64,000 nt of DNA from Microvirga sp. VF16 (GCF_016864375.1 NZ_CP069354.1:1674001-1738000); one strand, 5' to 3'. Shown: positions 17,859-28,137, numbered from the stretch's first letter. Made by a program: numbers and translations. The notes: a model not told the origin generated them from the sequence alone.

Positions 17859-19632
17859 GGGACGAACCCGGCACTGTGCGTGCGATTCCGGACTGGTTCT
17901 GCGGCAGAAAATCCTGATCGGCTCCGGGCACGCTGTAATCGTAAGCCCAGCGATAGACGACCGGCAGGTCCTTCCCCCAGTTGCCATGGGGCGGTGGCGT
18001 CTCGGGCGTCTGCCATTCCAGTGTGGTCGCCCGCCAGGGATTGCCGCCGGACGGCCTGCCGTAGCGCAGGCTCCAGAAGAGATTGAAGACGAAGACCAGC
18101 TGGGTCGCGCCGACGATCAGGGCCGCGATGGTGATGAAGGCATTGAGCGTGTGAGCCGATGGCGGAACGAAGGACATGTCGGCGATGTCGTAATACCGCC
18201 GTGGAACGCCCATCAGCCCCAGATAATGCATGGGGAAGAAGATCGCATAGGCCCCGAGGAACGTGACCCAGAAATGGAGCTTGCCGAGCGTGTCGTTCAG
18301 CATGCGCCCGGTCACCTTCGGATACCAGTGATAGATCGCGCCAAAGATCACGAGGATCGGGGCCACGCCCATGACCATGTGGAAATGGGCCACGACGAAC
18401 ATCGTATCTGATAGGGGAACGTCCACCACCACATTGCCGAGGAACAGGCCCGTGAGGCCCCCGTTCACGAAGGTGACGATGAAGGCGAGGGCAAAGAGCA
18501 TCGGAACGGTGAGGTGGATGTTGCCGCGCCACAGTGTGAGGATCCAGTTGTAAACCTTGATCGCCGTCGGCACGGCGATGATCAGCGTGGTCGTGGCGAA
18601 GAAGAACCCGAAATAGGGATTCATGCCGCTCACATACATGTGGTGTGCCCAGACGACGAAGCTCAAGGCGCCGATGGCGAGCAGCGCCCAGACCATCATG
18701 CGATAGCCGAAGATGTTGCGCCTTGCATGGGTGCTGATCAGGTCCGAGACGATGCCGAAGGCGGGCAGGGCGACGATGTAGACTTCCGGATGTCCGAAGA
18801 ACCAGAACAGGTGCTGGAAGAGAAGGGGACTGCCGCCGTTGCGATCAAGCGGCTGGCCCATCTCGACGATCGCCGGCATGAAGAAGCTGGTTCCGAAAAT
18901 CCGGTCGAACAGCATCATCACGGCGCCGACGAACAGGGCCGGGAAGGCCAGCAGGGCCATGAAGCTCGCGGTGAAGATGCCCCAGACGGTCAGCGGCATG
19001 CGCATCAGCGTCATGCCGCGCGCGCGTGCCTGCAGAACCGTCACCACGTAATTCAGGCCGCCCATGGTGAAGCCGATGATGAAGATCATCAGGGAAGCGA
19101 GCATCAGGATGATGCCCCATTCCTGTCCTCCCGGCGTGCCTGAGAGAATGGCCTGCGGCGGATACAGCGTCCAACCGGCTCCCGTGGGGCCACCGGGCGC
19201 GAAGAAGCTCGCGATGAGAACCAGGACGGCCAGCAGATAGACCCAGAAACTCAGCATGTTGACATAGGGAAAGACCATGTCGCGCGCGCCGACCATCAGG
19301 GGAATGAGGTAATTGCCGAAACCTCCCAGGAACAAGGCGGTGAGCACGTAGACCACCATCATCATGCCGTGCATGGTGATGAACTGGTAATAGGCATTGA
19401 CATCGATGAAGGAAAAGGCGCCGGGGAAGCCGAGCTGCAACCGCATCAGCCATGACAGCACGAGGGCGACCAGTCCCACCGAGAGGGCGACGAACGAATA
19501 CTGGATCGCAATGAACTTCGCATCCTGGCTGAAGACGTACTTCGTCACCCAGCTATGAGGATGATAGAGCTCGACATCTTCAACATCGGCCGGTGCAACG
19601 GCTCCGGCCGGACCAAGCGGCACATCGACCAT
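17851..19632 (-). CDS. ctaD: Cytochrome c oxidase subunit I
   Basis: This 593-residue catalytic subunit reduces oxygen to water at a haem-copper centre and pumps protons. Haem and copper ligands are recognisable: the low-spin haem His in QFITMHGMMMV, the CuB ligands in FFGHPEVYI and WAHHMYVSG, and the paired His in VAHFHMVMG. About twelve membrane helices span the chain. The start at 19632 has AGGAGAG eight bases upstream. It is the second gene of the operon after subunit II. The symbol is by family; the operon looks more like the alternative coxMNOP type than the main aa3 operon, because the assembly genes ctaB and ctaG are absent here. Confidence 0.95.
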   Translation of the reverse strand: MVDVPLGPAGAVAPADVEDVELYHPHSWVTKYVFSQDAKFIAIQYSFVALSVGLVALVLSWLMRLQLGFPGAFSFIDVNAYYQFITMHGMMMVVYVLTALFLGGFGNYLIPLMVGARDMVFPYVNMLSFWVYLLAVLVLIASFFAPGGPTGAGWTLYPPQAILSGTPGGQEWGIILMLASLMIFIIGFTMGGLNYVVTVLQARARGMTLMRMPLTVWGIFTASFMALLAFPALFVGAVMMLFDRIFGTSFFMPAIVEMGQPLDRNGGSPLLFQHLFWFFGHPEVYIVALPAFGIVSDLISTHARRNIFGYRMMVWALLAIGALSFVVWAHHMYVSGMNPYFGFFFATTTLIIAVPTAIKVYNWILTLWRGNIHLTVPMLFALAFIVTFVNGGLTGLFLGNVVVDVPLSDTMFVVAHFHMVMGVAPILVIFGAIYHWYPKVTGRMLNDTLGKLHFWVTFLGAYAIFFPMHYLGLMGVPRRYYDIADMSFVPPSAHTLNAFITIAALIVGATQLVFVFNLFWSLRYGRPSGGNPWRATTLEWQTPETPPPHGNWGKDLPVVYRWAYDYSVPGADQDFLPQNQSGIARTVPGSSHG

Positions 19633-19692
19633 CAGAAAGCTCTCCTCGGTGTATTCCGTTCCTTCTCCGTCTCATGAGGCGCAACCGCCTCT

Positions 19693-20499
19693 TCAGTTGG
19701 CCGCGGGTGCAAGGCGCGCGAAGCTGCGCGCGACCTGATCCTGCAGCCAAGCCTGATATTCGCTCTGCTCTTGAACTACGAGCTTCCCTCGCATCTGCGA
19801 GTGACCGACGCCGCAGAGTTCCGCGCAGAGGATGTCGAACGTCCCCGTTCGTGTCGGCGTGAACCAGATATAGGAAACCTGACCCGGGACCAGGTCCATC
19901 TTGGCTCGCAACTCCGGCACATAGAAATTATGAAGGACGTCGACCGAGCGCAGGAGCACCTTGACCGACTTGCCGACCGGCAGATGCAATTCGCCGCCTT
20001 CGATGACGACATCGTCCTGCGATTTCGGATCGTCCTTGTTCAGCCCGAGGGGATTGTCGGGACTGATCAGATGCGCGCCCGAGGTAGCCAATTGACCATC
20101 CGCTCCGGGCAGGCGGAAGCTCCATTGCCATTGCTGCCCGAAAATCTCGATGTCGGTCGCATCTTCCGGAACGGTGATGAACTGCTGCCAGACGAACAGC
20201 CCGGGCGCCAGCATGGCGGCTACGCCGATGCCGGTGACGACGGTCAGCCACCATTCGAGCTTTTTGTTCTCAGGCTCGTAATGGGCCTGTCGGCCGGCCT
20301 GATGGCGGAACCGATAGACGCAATAGGCCATGAAGAGAACGATGGCGACGAAGACGGCACCGGTGATCCAGAAGGTGATGATGATCGTGCTGTCGATATA
20401 GCGCCAGTTCGAGGCAATCGGCGTCCACCACCAAGGGCTCACGAGGTGGAATACGACCGAGCCGACGGCGACCAGAACCAATATGAGCGCTACAGCCAT
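19693..20499 (-). CDS. ctaC: Cytochrome c oxidase subunit II
   Basis: This 268-residue subunit takes electrons from cytochrome c through a CuA centre. Two membrane helices (MAVALILVLVAVGSVVFHLV and ITFWITGAVFVAIVLFMAY) precede the periplasmic cupredoxin domain. The CuA site is intact: LHNFYVPE with its His and CAELCGVGHSQM with two Cys, His and Met. There is no fused cytochrome c domain after it, so this is not a caa3-type subunit II. The AAGGA nine bases upstream supports the ATG at 20499. It leads the operon and faces a 640-base AT-rich gap. Confidence 0.93.
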   Translation of the reverse strand: MAVALILVLVAVGSVVFHLVSPWWWTPIASNWRYIDSTIIITFWITGAVFVAIVLFMAYCVYRFRHQAGRQAHYEPENKKLEWWLTVVTGIGVAAMLAPGLFVWQQFITVPEDATDIEIFGQQWQWSFRLPGADGQLATSGAHLISPDNPLGLNKDDPKSQDDVVIEGGELHLPVGKSVKVLLRSVDVLHNFYVPELRAKMDLVPGQVSYIWFTPTRTGTFDILCAELCGVGHSQMRGKLVVQEQSEYQAWLQDQVARSFARLAPAAN

Positions 20500-21139
20500 T
20501 CCTCACCATCCTTGCCGTTAGAGGCCTCGGATTTGAAGCAGAAGGCAATAACTCTTGTACGCCATTACAATGTTTTTGGTCGGGAAACTCTACAAGAGGA
20601 CTCAACCAAAACAAAATTATAAGCAACATTGGCTTGATATTGGTCGCTCTACATCGGAGCAACTTCGAAATAAGCCAATAGCTAAATTAAAAAATTACAC
20701 CGGGCCGACCGGTTGGTCAATGAGCCTTGGCCATCGGCTCCTGGTCGGTAAATCGGGCTCCTGGTCGATAAAGATGAACGTCGCTCTCCTGCCGGTCACA
20801 GTTAGTCCTCATTTTCGCCACATTTGGCGAAGTCGAGAAATCGCCGGTCGAATTGGCTTTGTGGCAAGATAGAATGTTATTGGCTTGCTGGTAAAACATT
20901 GTCGGAATGGCATTTGGTTGAGCGATTGAACAGCTTCTATTGAAGTATATTTTCCTTAATGCCACGTGTGATCTTTCATCAACTATCAACCCAAATTCGA
21001 ACGGCCAGGGTTTTGCCGTTGGGGAAACTGTGATTAGGTGCCTCTCGATAAACTGAGCTGATCTGAACCCCGGCGCATTGGCTGGGCGGGGTCTGCTGTG
21101 TGACCAAGAGATTACTGGTCCGTCTTCATCAGGGAGATC
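20500..21139. other. AT-rich gap between oxidase operon and tamA
   Basis: This 640-base stretch is clearly more AT-rich than the flanking genes, especially 20530-20960. It must hold the promoters for the divergent oxidase and tam operons. The only repeat I see is a pair of 20/21-base near-identical direct repeats at 20733-20772. The short open frames in it have no family resemblance and no ribosome-binding site, and I do not call them genes. Confidence 0.55.
20733..20772. repeat. Pair of direct repeats, about 20 bases each
   Basis: Positions 20733-20752 and 20752-20772 share the pattern ATCG(G)GCTCCTGGTCG-TAAA with one inserted base and one substitution. They lie in the AT-rich gap upstream of tamA. 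They might be a binding site for a regulator or a small duplication. Confidence 0.5.
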
Positions 21140-23116
21140 GTGCCTCAATTGCGGTGGCTGAGTAACAAACGACGGGTCGCGTTCCCCGTTCTTGTAGGCG
21201 TTCTGCTCAGTGGACTGCCGATTGCGCCTGCCGTCGCACTCGATCTCTTCGGTTGGCTTCGCGGGGGAGGCGATGCGCCGCCGCCTCCAAGCCCGCAGGC
21301 GCTGCCCTATTCCCTCGACATCGTGGTGGGTGCGGACAGCAAAGACCTGAAGCAGGTTCTGAAGGACGCCTCGACCCTTCAAAGCCTGCAATCGGATCCG
21401 CCCCCCGATGCGGCGGCTCTGGCCAGCCGGGCACAAGCCGACCTGCCTCGTCTGATCGACGCGCTCTGGGGCGCCGGATACTACAACGCCCGTATCACGA
21501 TCAATGTCGCCGGCGTTCCGATGATGCTGCAGGCTCCCCGCACGGATGCCGCAACCCGGGCAGCCTCAGGATACCTCGCGCGTGCGCTCGTGCCGATTCA
21601 GATCATCGCGGATCCAGGTCCGCAATTTGCCTTGCGGGATGTTGCCGTCCTGGATGCGAGGACAGGCCGTCCCTTCTCGCCGGGCGAGCTCCCGCCCCGG
21701 GTCGTGCAGATCAAGCCTGGAGACCCGGCACGTTCCGCCGACATCGTCGCCGCGGAAGCGCGGATCGTCGATTATTTCCGGTCCCAGTCACGTCCTTTCG
21801 CCAAAGTCCGGCGACAGGATCCTGTAGTGGTTCATCCGGCGCAAGTGATGGACGTGAGCCTTGCCGTCGATCCCGGTCCTCGGGCGGGGATCGGGGCGAT
21901 ATCGATCCAGGGGGCGGAGAATGTCGATCCGGCCGTGGTGCGCTCCTTCATCTACACGGAGCCGGGCGATCCCTATTCGCCCGCGGAACTCGCCTCCATG
22001 CGCAAGTCGATCTCCCAGATCGAGGCGCTGTCATCTGTGCGCATTCGCGAAGGCGAGGCTTTGGACGCCTATGGCAACCTGCCTCTGTTCGTGGAGCTGA
22101 CCGAGCGCCCGCAGCGGGTCATCGGCGCCTCGGTTCAATATTCGACGACCGACGGACCGGCCGTGCGGGCCTATTGGGCGCATCGGAACCTGTTCGGCGG
22201 TGCCGAGCGGCTTCGGCTCGAGGGCAGCATCTTCTATCTCACCGAGGATGGCGGCCAGCCTGACCGGAGTCAGGATTTCTGGGACAATCTCGGAGGACGG
22301 TTCCGCGCGAGCTTCCTCAAGCCGGCTCTCTGGGGAACGCGCAACGATTGGCTGGTCGACGGTCTCGTCGAACGCGACCGGACGGAAGGCTATACCAGCC
22401 GCCTCGTCAATGCGAGCACCGGCATCCGCCATCGCTTCAGCGAGAGCTTCTCGATCCAGGGCGGGATCGAGTACGAGAAAGGGCAGACGACGGACATCCT
22501 CGGGCAGATCGATTACACCCTCGTCGGCCTGCCGGTCTCCCTCAGCTACGACTCCACCGACAATCCCCTTAACCCCAGCCAGGGCATTCGGGTGATTGCC
22601 TCCGTGGCGCCATACCCGGAATTCCTCGGCTCCTCGGTGCCGATCACCATCGCGAAGGGAACGGCTTCCGCGTATTACGCCCTCGACGAGGAGGCCCGCT
22701 ACATCCTCGCCGGCCGCATCGGTCTGGGTTCGATCGTCGGCGCGGATCTGGATGAGATTCCCGCCAACCGGCGCTTCTATGCCGGCGGCGGCGGTTCGGT
22801 GCGCGGCTACCGCTACCGGACGCTCGGGCCGACCTTCCTCGGCGAACCGATTGGCGGGCGGAGCCTGCTCGAAGGCTCGCTCGAGGCCCGCATCAAGATC
22901 ACCAATACCATCGGCATCGTGCCCTTCGTGGATGCCGGCACGGCCTTCGAGTCGAGCTTCCCGGATTTCGATGAGACCATCCGCGTCGCGGCAGGCCTGG
23001 GCCTGCGCTATTACACGGCCATCGGCCCCATCCGCCTGGATGTCGCGATCCCGGTCAATCCGGGACCCGGCGACCCCTCTTATGCCATCTACGTCGGAAT
23101 CGGGCAGGCCTTCTGA
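21140..23116 (+). CDS. tamA: Outer-membrane assembly protein TamA (BamA/Omp85 family)
   Basis: This 658-residue Omp85 protein has a signal peptide (PVLVGVLLSGLPIAPAVA), POTRA repeats (about residues 50-300, for example GAISIQGAENVDPAVVRSFIYTEPGDPY) and a C-terminal 16-strand barrel domain. The barrel carries the Omp85 signature motif at GGGGSVRGYRYRTLGP. It ends in an aromatic residue (IGQAF) as expected for an outer-membrane barrel. With TamB it forms the translocation and assembly module that moves lipids or autotransporters across the envelope. The start is GTG after AGGGAGA. The stop overlaps the tamB start by one base. Confidence 0.93.
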   Translation: MPQLRWLSNKRRVAFPVLVGVLLSGLPIAPAVALDLFGWLRGGGDAPPPPSPQALPYSLDIVVGADSKDLKQVLKDASTLQSLQSDPPPDAAALASRAQADLPRLIDALWGAGYYNARITINVAGVPMMLQAPRTDAATRAASGYLARALVPIQIIADPGPQFALRDVAVLDARTGRPFSPGELPPRVVQIKPGDPARSADIVAAEARIVDYFRSQSRPFAKVRRQDPVVVHPAQVMDVSLAVDPGPRAGIGAISIQGAENVDPAVVRSFIYTEPGDPYSPAELASMRKSISQIEALSSVRIREGEALDAYGNLPLFVELTERPQRVIGASVQYSTTDGPAVRAYWAHRNLFGGAERLRLEGSIFYLTEDGGQPDRSQDFWDNLGGRFRASFLKPALWGTRNDWLVDGLVERDRTEGYTSRLVNASTGIRHRFSESFSIQGGIEYEKGQTTDILGQIDYTLVGLPVSLSYDSTDNPLNPSQGIRVIASVAPYPEFLGSSVPITIAKGTASAYYALDEEARYILAGRIGLGSIVGADLDEIPANRRFYAGGGGSVRGYRYRTLGPTFLGEPIGGRSLLEGSLEARIKITNTIGIVPFVDAGTAFESSFPDFDETIRVAAGLGLRYYTAIGPIRLDVAIPVNPGPGDPSYAIYVGIGQAF

Positions 23117-26100
23117 TGAACAAGCCAATCCGCTCCCTCGCCCTTGTCTCAATCATCGCTCTCCTGGCGTTTGCGGCCGTCTGGCTGGCGGCTGGACGTC
23201 CGAGCCAGGCGCAGAGCGACCAGGGTGTTCTGGCCAGCCTGATCTCGCGCCTTCTGTCGACGCCGACCACGCGCGTCACCATCGGCAGCATCGAGGGGGC
23301 GCTTTCCTCGAATGCGGTCATCCGGGACATCCGCATCGCCGACCGGGATGGCGTGTGGCTCAACCTCGATCGCGCCCGCCTGGTCTGGAGCCGCACGGCG
23401 CTGCTGACCGGACGACTTCAGGTCGATGAGCTCACCATCGACCGTCTGCAGATTTCGCGCCGGCCGCTGCCAGCCGAAGAGGATGCGCCTGTTTCCGATG
23501 CACCGATCCTGCCCGAGCTGCCGGTGCGTGTGATCGTGGATCGCTTCGCCCTGCAGGAACTTATCCTCGGTCAGCCGGTGCTCGGCACGCAGGCGCGGCT
23601 CTCCGCGGCAGGTTCCGCCCAACTCGGCAATCCGTCCGAAGGCCTCGATCTGAACTTCCAGGCGCAGCGTCTCGATGCGCCCGGTCAGCTCTCGATCGAT
23701 CTCACCTATGTGCCGCAGACGAACCGTCTCGCCCTCGACCTCACGCATCAGGAGCCCGCCGGCGGCATCGCCGCCCGGCTGATGGATCTGCCCGGACTTC
23801 CGCCGGTCGACCTGAAACTGGCCGGTCAGGGGCCCATGAGCGACTTCGCCGCCCGGCTCGATTTTTCTGCCGGACCGACGATCGGGGCTGCAGGGACGGC
23901 GACCGTCAGGCGTGCCACGGCCGCCTACGATGTGAACCTGGATCTTGCGGCCCGCATCGAAGGATTGCTGCCCGCGCCGGCTGCTCCGGTCTTCAGTGGG
24001 ACCACCCAGCTCGTCGGCAACGTGACCGTCGGCGACGACAGCAGCCTGCGCTTCCAGCCGGTGCGCATCACATCGAACGTCGCCCGCTTCGACATGACCG
24101 GAACCGTCAGCTCCGGCCAGGTTCTCGATCTGACGCTCAACGCCCGCGCCCTGCCGACCGACGGTGCGAAAACCCGCGCAGGGGAGGCGGAGATCGCCCG
24201 TTTCAATTTCGACGGAACGGTTCAGGGGCCGCTGACTGCGCCGCGCATCAACGGTACGCTTGATGCCGCCGAGATCAGGCTGCCGCAGGGCGCGCTCGAT
24301 ACGCTGACGGCCCGCGTGACCATGAACCCGGTCGACGGCCCATCGCCGCCCAGCCAGTTCTCCTTTGCCATCGACGCCAACGCTGGAGGGATCAGACCTG
24401 CCGACCGGGCGCTCGCCCGGGCGATCGGCCCGACGCTCGCGATCACGTCGCGGGGTTCCTTCGGTCTGGATGGCATCGCCAATGTCGAAACGGCGCGCAT
24501 CGAGACCGCCACGGCGCGGGCAGGTTTCACGGGACAGGTCGGTGGCACCGTCCTCGATGGCACGCTCGATGCCAGTATCCCGGCACTGGCATCCTTTTCT
24601 GGCATCGCAGGCCGATCGTTGCAGGGTTCCGCAAATCTGACGGCACGATTGTCAGGCAATCCCCGCCGATACGACATGGCGGCAGCCATCGATGCTCGAT
24701 TGCGGGACCTCTCGACCGGGATGCCGGCTGCAGACGGTCTTCTGGGGCGCACGGTCACTGCGGCGGGAACGGTGCGGCGCATCCCCAATGGGTTCGCCTT
24801 CGAAAATTTCCGTGTCGACGGCGCCCATCTCGATGCCCGCATCGATGGGAGGGCCACGCAATCCGCGGCTGATCTTGGCCTCGACATCACCATCGACGAA
24901 CTGAGGCATGTGGATCCGCGGGTGACCGCCGGCCGGGCGAATGTCATGGCTCGCCTCGGTGGCTCTCTCGAACTGCCGGACGTGAGAGGCGTTGCAACGC
25001 TCACCGACGTGCGCGCCCTGAACCGTTCCATTCCAAGCCTTGCGGTCAGCGTCGACGCAAAGGACGTGACGGGTGCGCTCGATGCCGCTCTCACCCTCGA
25101 CGGACAGGTCGACGGCAAGCCTGCAACGGGCTCCGTTCGCCTCGCAAGGCCGCCGGAAGGCGGGTGGCTCCTGGACCGGCTCGATATCGATATCGGATCG
25201 GTGGCCCTCAATGGAAATCTTCGCCTGGGCTCCGATCAGTTGGCGCAGGGCGAGATCTCCTTGTCCGGCAGCAACTTCGACGACCTGTCTCCGCTCGTGC
25301 TGACGAAGCTCGATGGTTCGCTCGATGCCGTTATCTCGCTCGATGCGAGCGGTGGCGGTCAGAATGCCACGATTACGGCACAAGGCACTCGCTTTGCCGT
25401 GGCGGGCACGTCGGTGAGAGACTTTGATGCAAGGTTGAGCATCCAGGATCTCTACCGTCGTCCCATCATCGACGGCAACGTCTCCGCCGACGCCCTGATG
25501 GCTGGCGGCCAGACTTATAGAACCGTGCGCTTCGTGGCCGACGGCACGCCTTCTGCCTCACAATTTACCGCATCCGCCGTAGGACAGGGATTCAATCTCG
25601 ATGCGCAGGGCCGCCTCGTGCCGGGCGATGCGACGCGGATCGAGCTTGCGAGCTTCACGGCACGCCGCGGCAGCAGGCGCCTGGCTCTCGCACAACCTGC
25701 AGCCATCACGCTGCAGAGCGGTGCGGTTACCTTATCAAACTTCGTGATCGCAGCGGATCAGGGGCGGGTCACTGTCAACGGCACGATTTCCGACAGGCTC
25801 GACCTCACTGTGGATGTCCGCAGCCTGCCGCTTCAGGTTGCCGATATCGTGGTGCCCAATCTCGGCCTTGCCGGCACGGTCAACGGAAATGCCTCCATCG
25901 GTGGAACGGTGGCAAGCCCGACTGGAAACTATCGCATCGACGTATCAGGCCTTGCCACGGCAGAGACGCGCCAAGCGGGCTTGCCGCCGCTTAACATCGA
26001 GGCGCAGGGGCGCCTTGCTGATCAGCGGGCCGGCATCGATGCGCGGATTGCGATCGGACGTGGCGGAACCTTGCAAGTGTCCGGAAGCGTTCCTCTCAGC

Positions 26101-27417
26101 CCGGCCGAGGAGCTTGCACTCAGGGTCTCGGGGCGCACCGATCTTGCGATTACCAATTCCCTCCTGTCCGCATCTGGTCGACGTGTGACAGGAGCTGCCA
26201 ATCTCGATCTGTCAATTGCTGGCACGTTTTCCAATCCACGCATTGAAGGCATGGTTACTCTTGCCAATGGAAGCTTCGTCGACTCTTTGCAGGGCGTCCA
26301 GCTGAACGGGATTGCAGGGCGGTTCGTTGCGCGCGGGCAGGTGCTCACCATCGAGAGCCTCACTGCGCAGACGCCGAGCGGCGGTTCTTTGGCAGCTCGG
26401 GGACAGGTGACGATCGATCCGGCCGCGGGACTGCCCGGCGACATCCGCATCACGGGCAGCCGCGCCCAGCTCGTCTCCAACGAGACCGTTGACGCAACCG
26501 CTGATCTGGATCTGACCATATCGGGGCCACTTCTGAGCAGGCCGCGCGCTGCGGGCAGCATCAACATCATCTCGATGAACGTCTCCGTGCCCGACCGGCT
26601 GCCTACCACCTTAAGGCCGCTCCCGGGAACCCGGCATGTGCGGCCGACGCCGACCGCTGCGGCGCGGCTTGCTCTGGCGCAGCGGCGGCAATCCGCTTCC
26701 GCGAGAGGCACTCCGTTCCGGGCGGAACTCGATCTCACAGTGACGGCGCAGAACCGGATTTTCGTGCGGGGACGCGGCATCAATGCCGAACTCGGTGGCG
26801 ATCTGCGGCTCCAGGGTACGACGCAGGATCCCATCGCCATCGGCGCCTTCGAGCTCAGGCGCGGCCGCTTCGATCTTTTGGGTAAGCGGCTCGAATTCGT
26901 GCGGGGACGTCTGGATTTTACCGGCGATCTCACGCCTTCGCTCGACTTCCTGGCCGAAACACAGTCAGGGGACGTCACCGCACGCATCGGCGTGACGGGC
27001 CCGGCCTCGAGCCCTCAATTCACCTTCAGTTCCGAACCGAATCTGCCTCAGGACGAGGTCCTGTCCCGTATCCTGTTCCAGAGGCCGTCAGGCGGATTGT
27101 CTGCGGGGCAGGCGCTGCAGCTCGCGCAGGCTGTTGCGCAGCTCTCCGGCGGTTCCGGCAACGATGCGTTTGAGCAGTTGCGCCGCTCTCTCGGTGTCGA
27201 CAGCCTCGACATCACCGTCGGTGCTGGTGGAGGGCCGGGTGTAGGTGTCTCGCGCTATATCAGCGACAATGTGCGAGTCGGCGTGAAAGCCGGTGCTCTG
27301 CCCGAGGAGAGCGGCGTGACGGTCGATATTGATCTGACTCGGCGCCTGAAGGCCCAGGGGGAGATCAATGCCGAGGGTGGCAGCTCCGTCGGATTGGGGT
27401 TCGAGCTGGAATACTAG
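23116..27417 (+). CDS. tamB: Translocation and assembly module protein TamB
   Basis: This 1433-residue AsmA-like protein is anchored by one N-terminal helix (LALVSIIALLAFAAVWLAA) and fills the periplasm with a long beta-taco of repeated beta strands. The C-terminal DUF490 domain (about residues 1080-1433) is clear, with GRFDLLGKRLEFVRGRLDF and the ending SSVGLGFELEY. Its length is at the long end for the family. Its ATG overlaps the tamA stop, so the two are one unit. TamB is now thought to carry phospholipids between membranes; this is family knowledge. Confidence 0.92.
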   Translation: MNKPIRSLALVSIIALLAFAAVWLAAGRPSQAQSDQGVLASLISRLLSTPTTRVTIGSIEGALSSNAVIRDIRIADRDGVWLNLDRARLVWSRTALLTGRLQVDELTIDRLQISRRPLPAEEDAPVSDAPILPELPVRVIVDRFALQELILGQPVLGTQARLSAAGSAQLGNPSEGLDLNFQAQRLDAPGQLSIDLTYVPQTNRLALDLTHQEPAGGIAARLMDLPGLPPVDLKLAGQGPMSDFAARLDFSAGPTIGAAGTATVRRATAAYDVNLDLAARIEGLLPAPAAPVFSGTTQLVGNVTVGDDSSLRFQPVRITSNVARFDMTGTVSSGQVLDLTLNARALPTDGAKTRAGEAEIARFNFDGTVQGPLTAPRINGTLDAAEIRLPQGALDTLTARVTMNPVDGPSPPSQFSFAIDANAGGIRPADRALARAIGPTLAITSRGSFGLDGIANVETARIETATARAGFTGQVGGTVLDGTLDASIPALASFSGIAGRSLQGSANLTARLSGNPRRYDMAAAIDARLRDLSTGMPAADGLLGRTVTAAGTVRRIPNGFAFENFRVDGAHLDARIDGRATQSAADLGLDITIDELRHVDPRVTAGRANVMARLGGSLELPDVRGVATLTDVRALNRSIPSLAVSVDAKDVTGALDAALTLDGQVDGKPATGSVRLARPPEGGWLLDRLDIDIGSVALNGNLRLGSDQLAQGEISLSGSNFDDLSPLVLTKLDGSLDAVISLDASGGGQNATITAQGTRFAVAGTSVRDFDARLSIQDLYRRPIIDGNVSADALMAGGQTYRTVRFVADGTPSASQFTASAVGQGFNLDAQGRLVPGDATRIELASFTARRGSRRLALAQPAAITLQSGAVTLSNFVIAADQGRVTVNGTISDRLDLTVDVRSLPLQVADIVVPNLGLAGTVNGNASIGGTVASPTGNYRIDVSGLATAETRQAGLPPLNIEAQGRLADQRAGIDARIAIGRGGTLQVSGSVPLSPAEELALRVSGRTDLAITNSLLSASGRRVTGAANLDLSIAGTFSNPRIEGMVTLANGSFVDSLQGVQLNGIAGRFVARGQVLTIESLTAQTPSGGSLAARGQVTIDPAAGLPGDIRITGSRAQLVSNETVDATADLDLTISGPLLSRPRAAGSINIISMNVSVPDRLPTTLRPLPGTRHVRPTPTAAARLALAQRRQSASARGTPFRAELDLTVTAQNRIFVRGRGINAELGGDLRLQGTTQDPIAIGAFELRRGRFDLLGKRLEFVRGRLDFTGDLTPSLDFLAETQSGDVTARIGVTGPASSPQFTFSSEPNLPQDEVLSRILFQRPSGGLSAGQALQLAQAVAQLSGGSGNDAFEQLRRSLGVDSLDITVGAGGGPGVGVSRYISDNVRVGVKAGALPEESGVTVDIDLTRRLKAQGEINAEGGSSVGLGFELEY

Positions 27418-27466
27418 GGCTCTCAGTTGGAACAGGAGAGACTGTTATGCCGTCCCTCTTCCTTTT

Positions 27467-28120
27467 CTAACGCTTGTCGAATCGGCCGGCGATGAGGTCG
27501 CCCGTGGACTGAACAACCGTGACGATGACGATCAGGACGGCGATGACGCTGATCATCACGCTGGTATCGAAGCGCTGATAGCCGTAGCGCATGGCGAGAT
27601 CGCCCAGCCCGCCGGCGCCCACGGCACCGGCCATGGCCGACGAGCCGATCATCGACACCAGCGTGATGGTGAAGCCCCGGATGATCCCCGGCAGGGCTTC
27701 AGGCAGAAGCACATGGACGATGATCTGCCAGCGACTCGCTCCCATGGCCTGAGCCGCCTCGATCAGGCCATGATCCACCTCTCGCAGGCTGACTTCGGCG
27801 ATGCGGGCGAAGAACGGCGTTGCCGCGATGCTCAATGGCACGACGGCGGCCCAAAGCCCGATTGACGTGCCGACAATCAGGCGCGTGAAGGGAATGAGGG
27901 CGACTAGCAGAATGATGAACGGCGTTGAGCGGAAGCCATTGACGATGCTGCCCAGCACCCGGTTGAGGCGGGGCATCTCATAGATGCCTCCGATACTTGT
28001 GGTGACGAGAACAACGGCCAACGGAATTCCGGCGGCGAAAGCGAAAAGACCCGCCGTGCCGACCATAATTAGGCTCTCGAGGAAGGCATCCCAGAACATG
28101 GGAAGAAAGTTTGTGGGCAT
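27467..28120 (-). CDS. MetI-family ABC transporter permease
   Basis: This 217-residue permease has the exact usual length of MetI, the D-/L-methionine transporter permease. The EAA loop (EAAQAMGASRWQIIVHV) that contacts the ATPase is intact, and five membrane segments are visible. I chose the ATG at 28120 (MPTNFLPMFWDAF) rather than the in-frame start at 28237, which lies inside the upstream gene. It is the last gene of the sulfur cluster, 17 bases after the monooxygenase gene. No ATP-binding subunit is present on either side. The context suggests uptake of an organosulfur compound rather than methionine itself. Confidence 0.87.
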   Translation of the reverse strand: MPTNFLPMFWDAFLESLIMVGTAGLFAFAAGIPLAVVLVTTSIGGIYEMPRLNRVLGSIVNGFRSTPFIILLVALIPFTRLIVGTSIGLWAAVVPLSIAATPFFARIAEVSLREVDHGLIEAAQAMGASRWQIIVHVLLPEALPGIIRGFTITLVSMIGSSAMAGAVGAGGLGDLAMRYGYQRFDTSVMISVIAVLIVIVTVVQSTGDLIAGRFDKR

Positions 28121-28137
28121 GTCTGACGATCCCCTGG

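Noticed and set aside
20555..20872. A 105-codon frame in the AT-rich gap
   Set aside because: No ribosome-binding site, no family pattern, and it spans the direct repeats.
22031..23152. A 373-codon antisense frame across tamA
   Set aside because: tamA is complete and in a clear operon with tamB; the antisense frame has no recognisable features.
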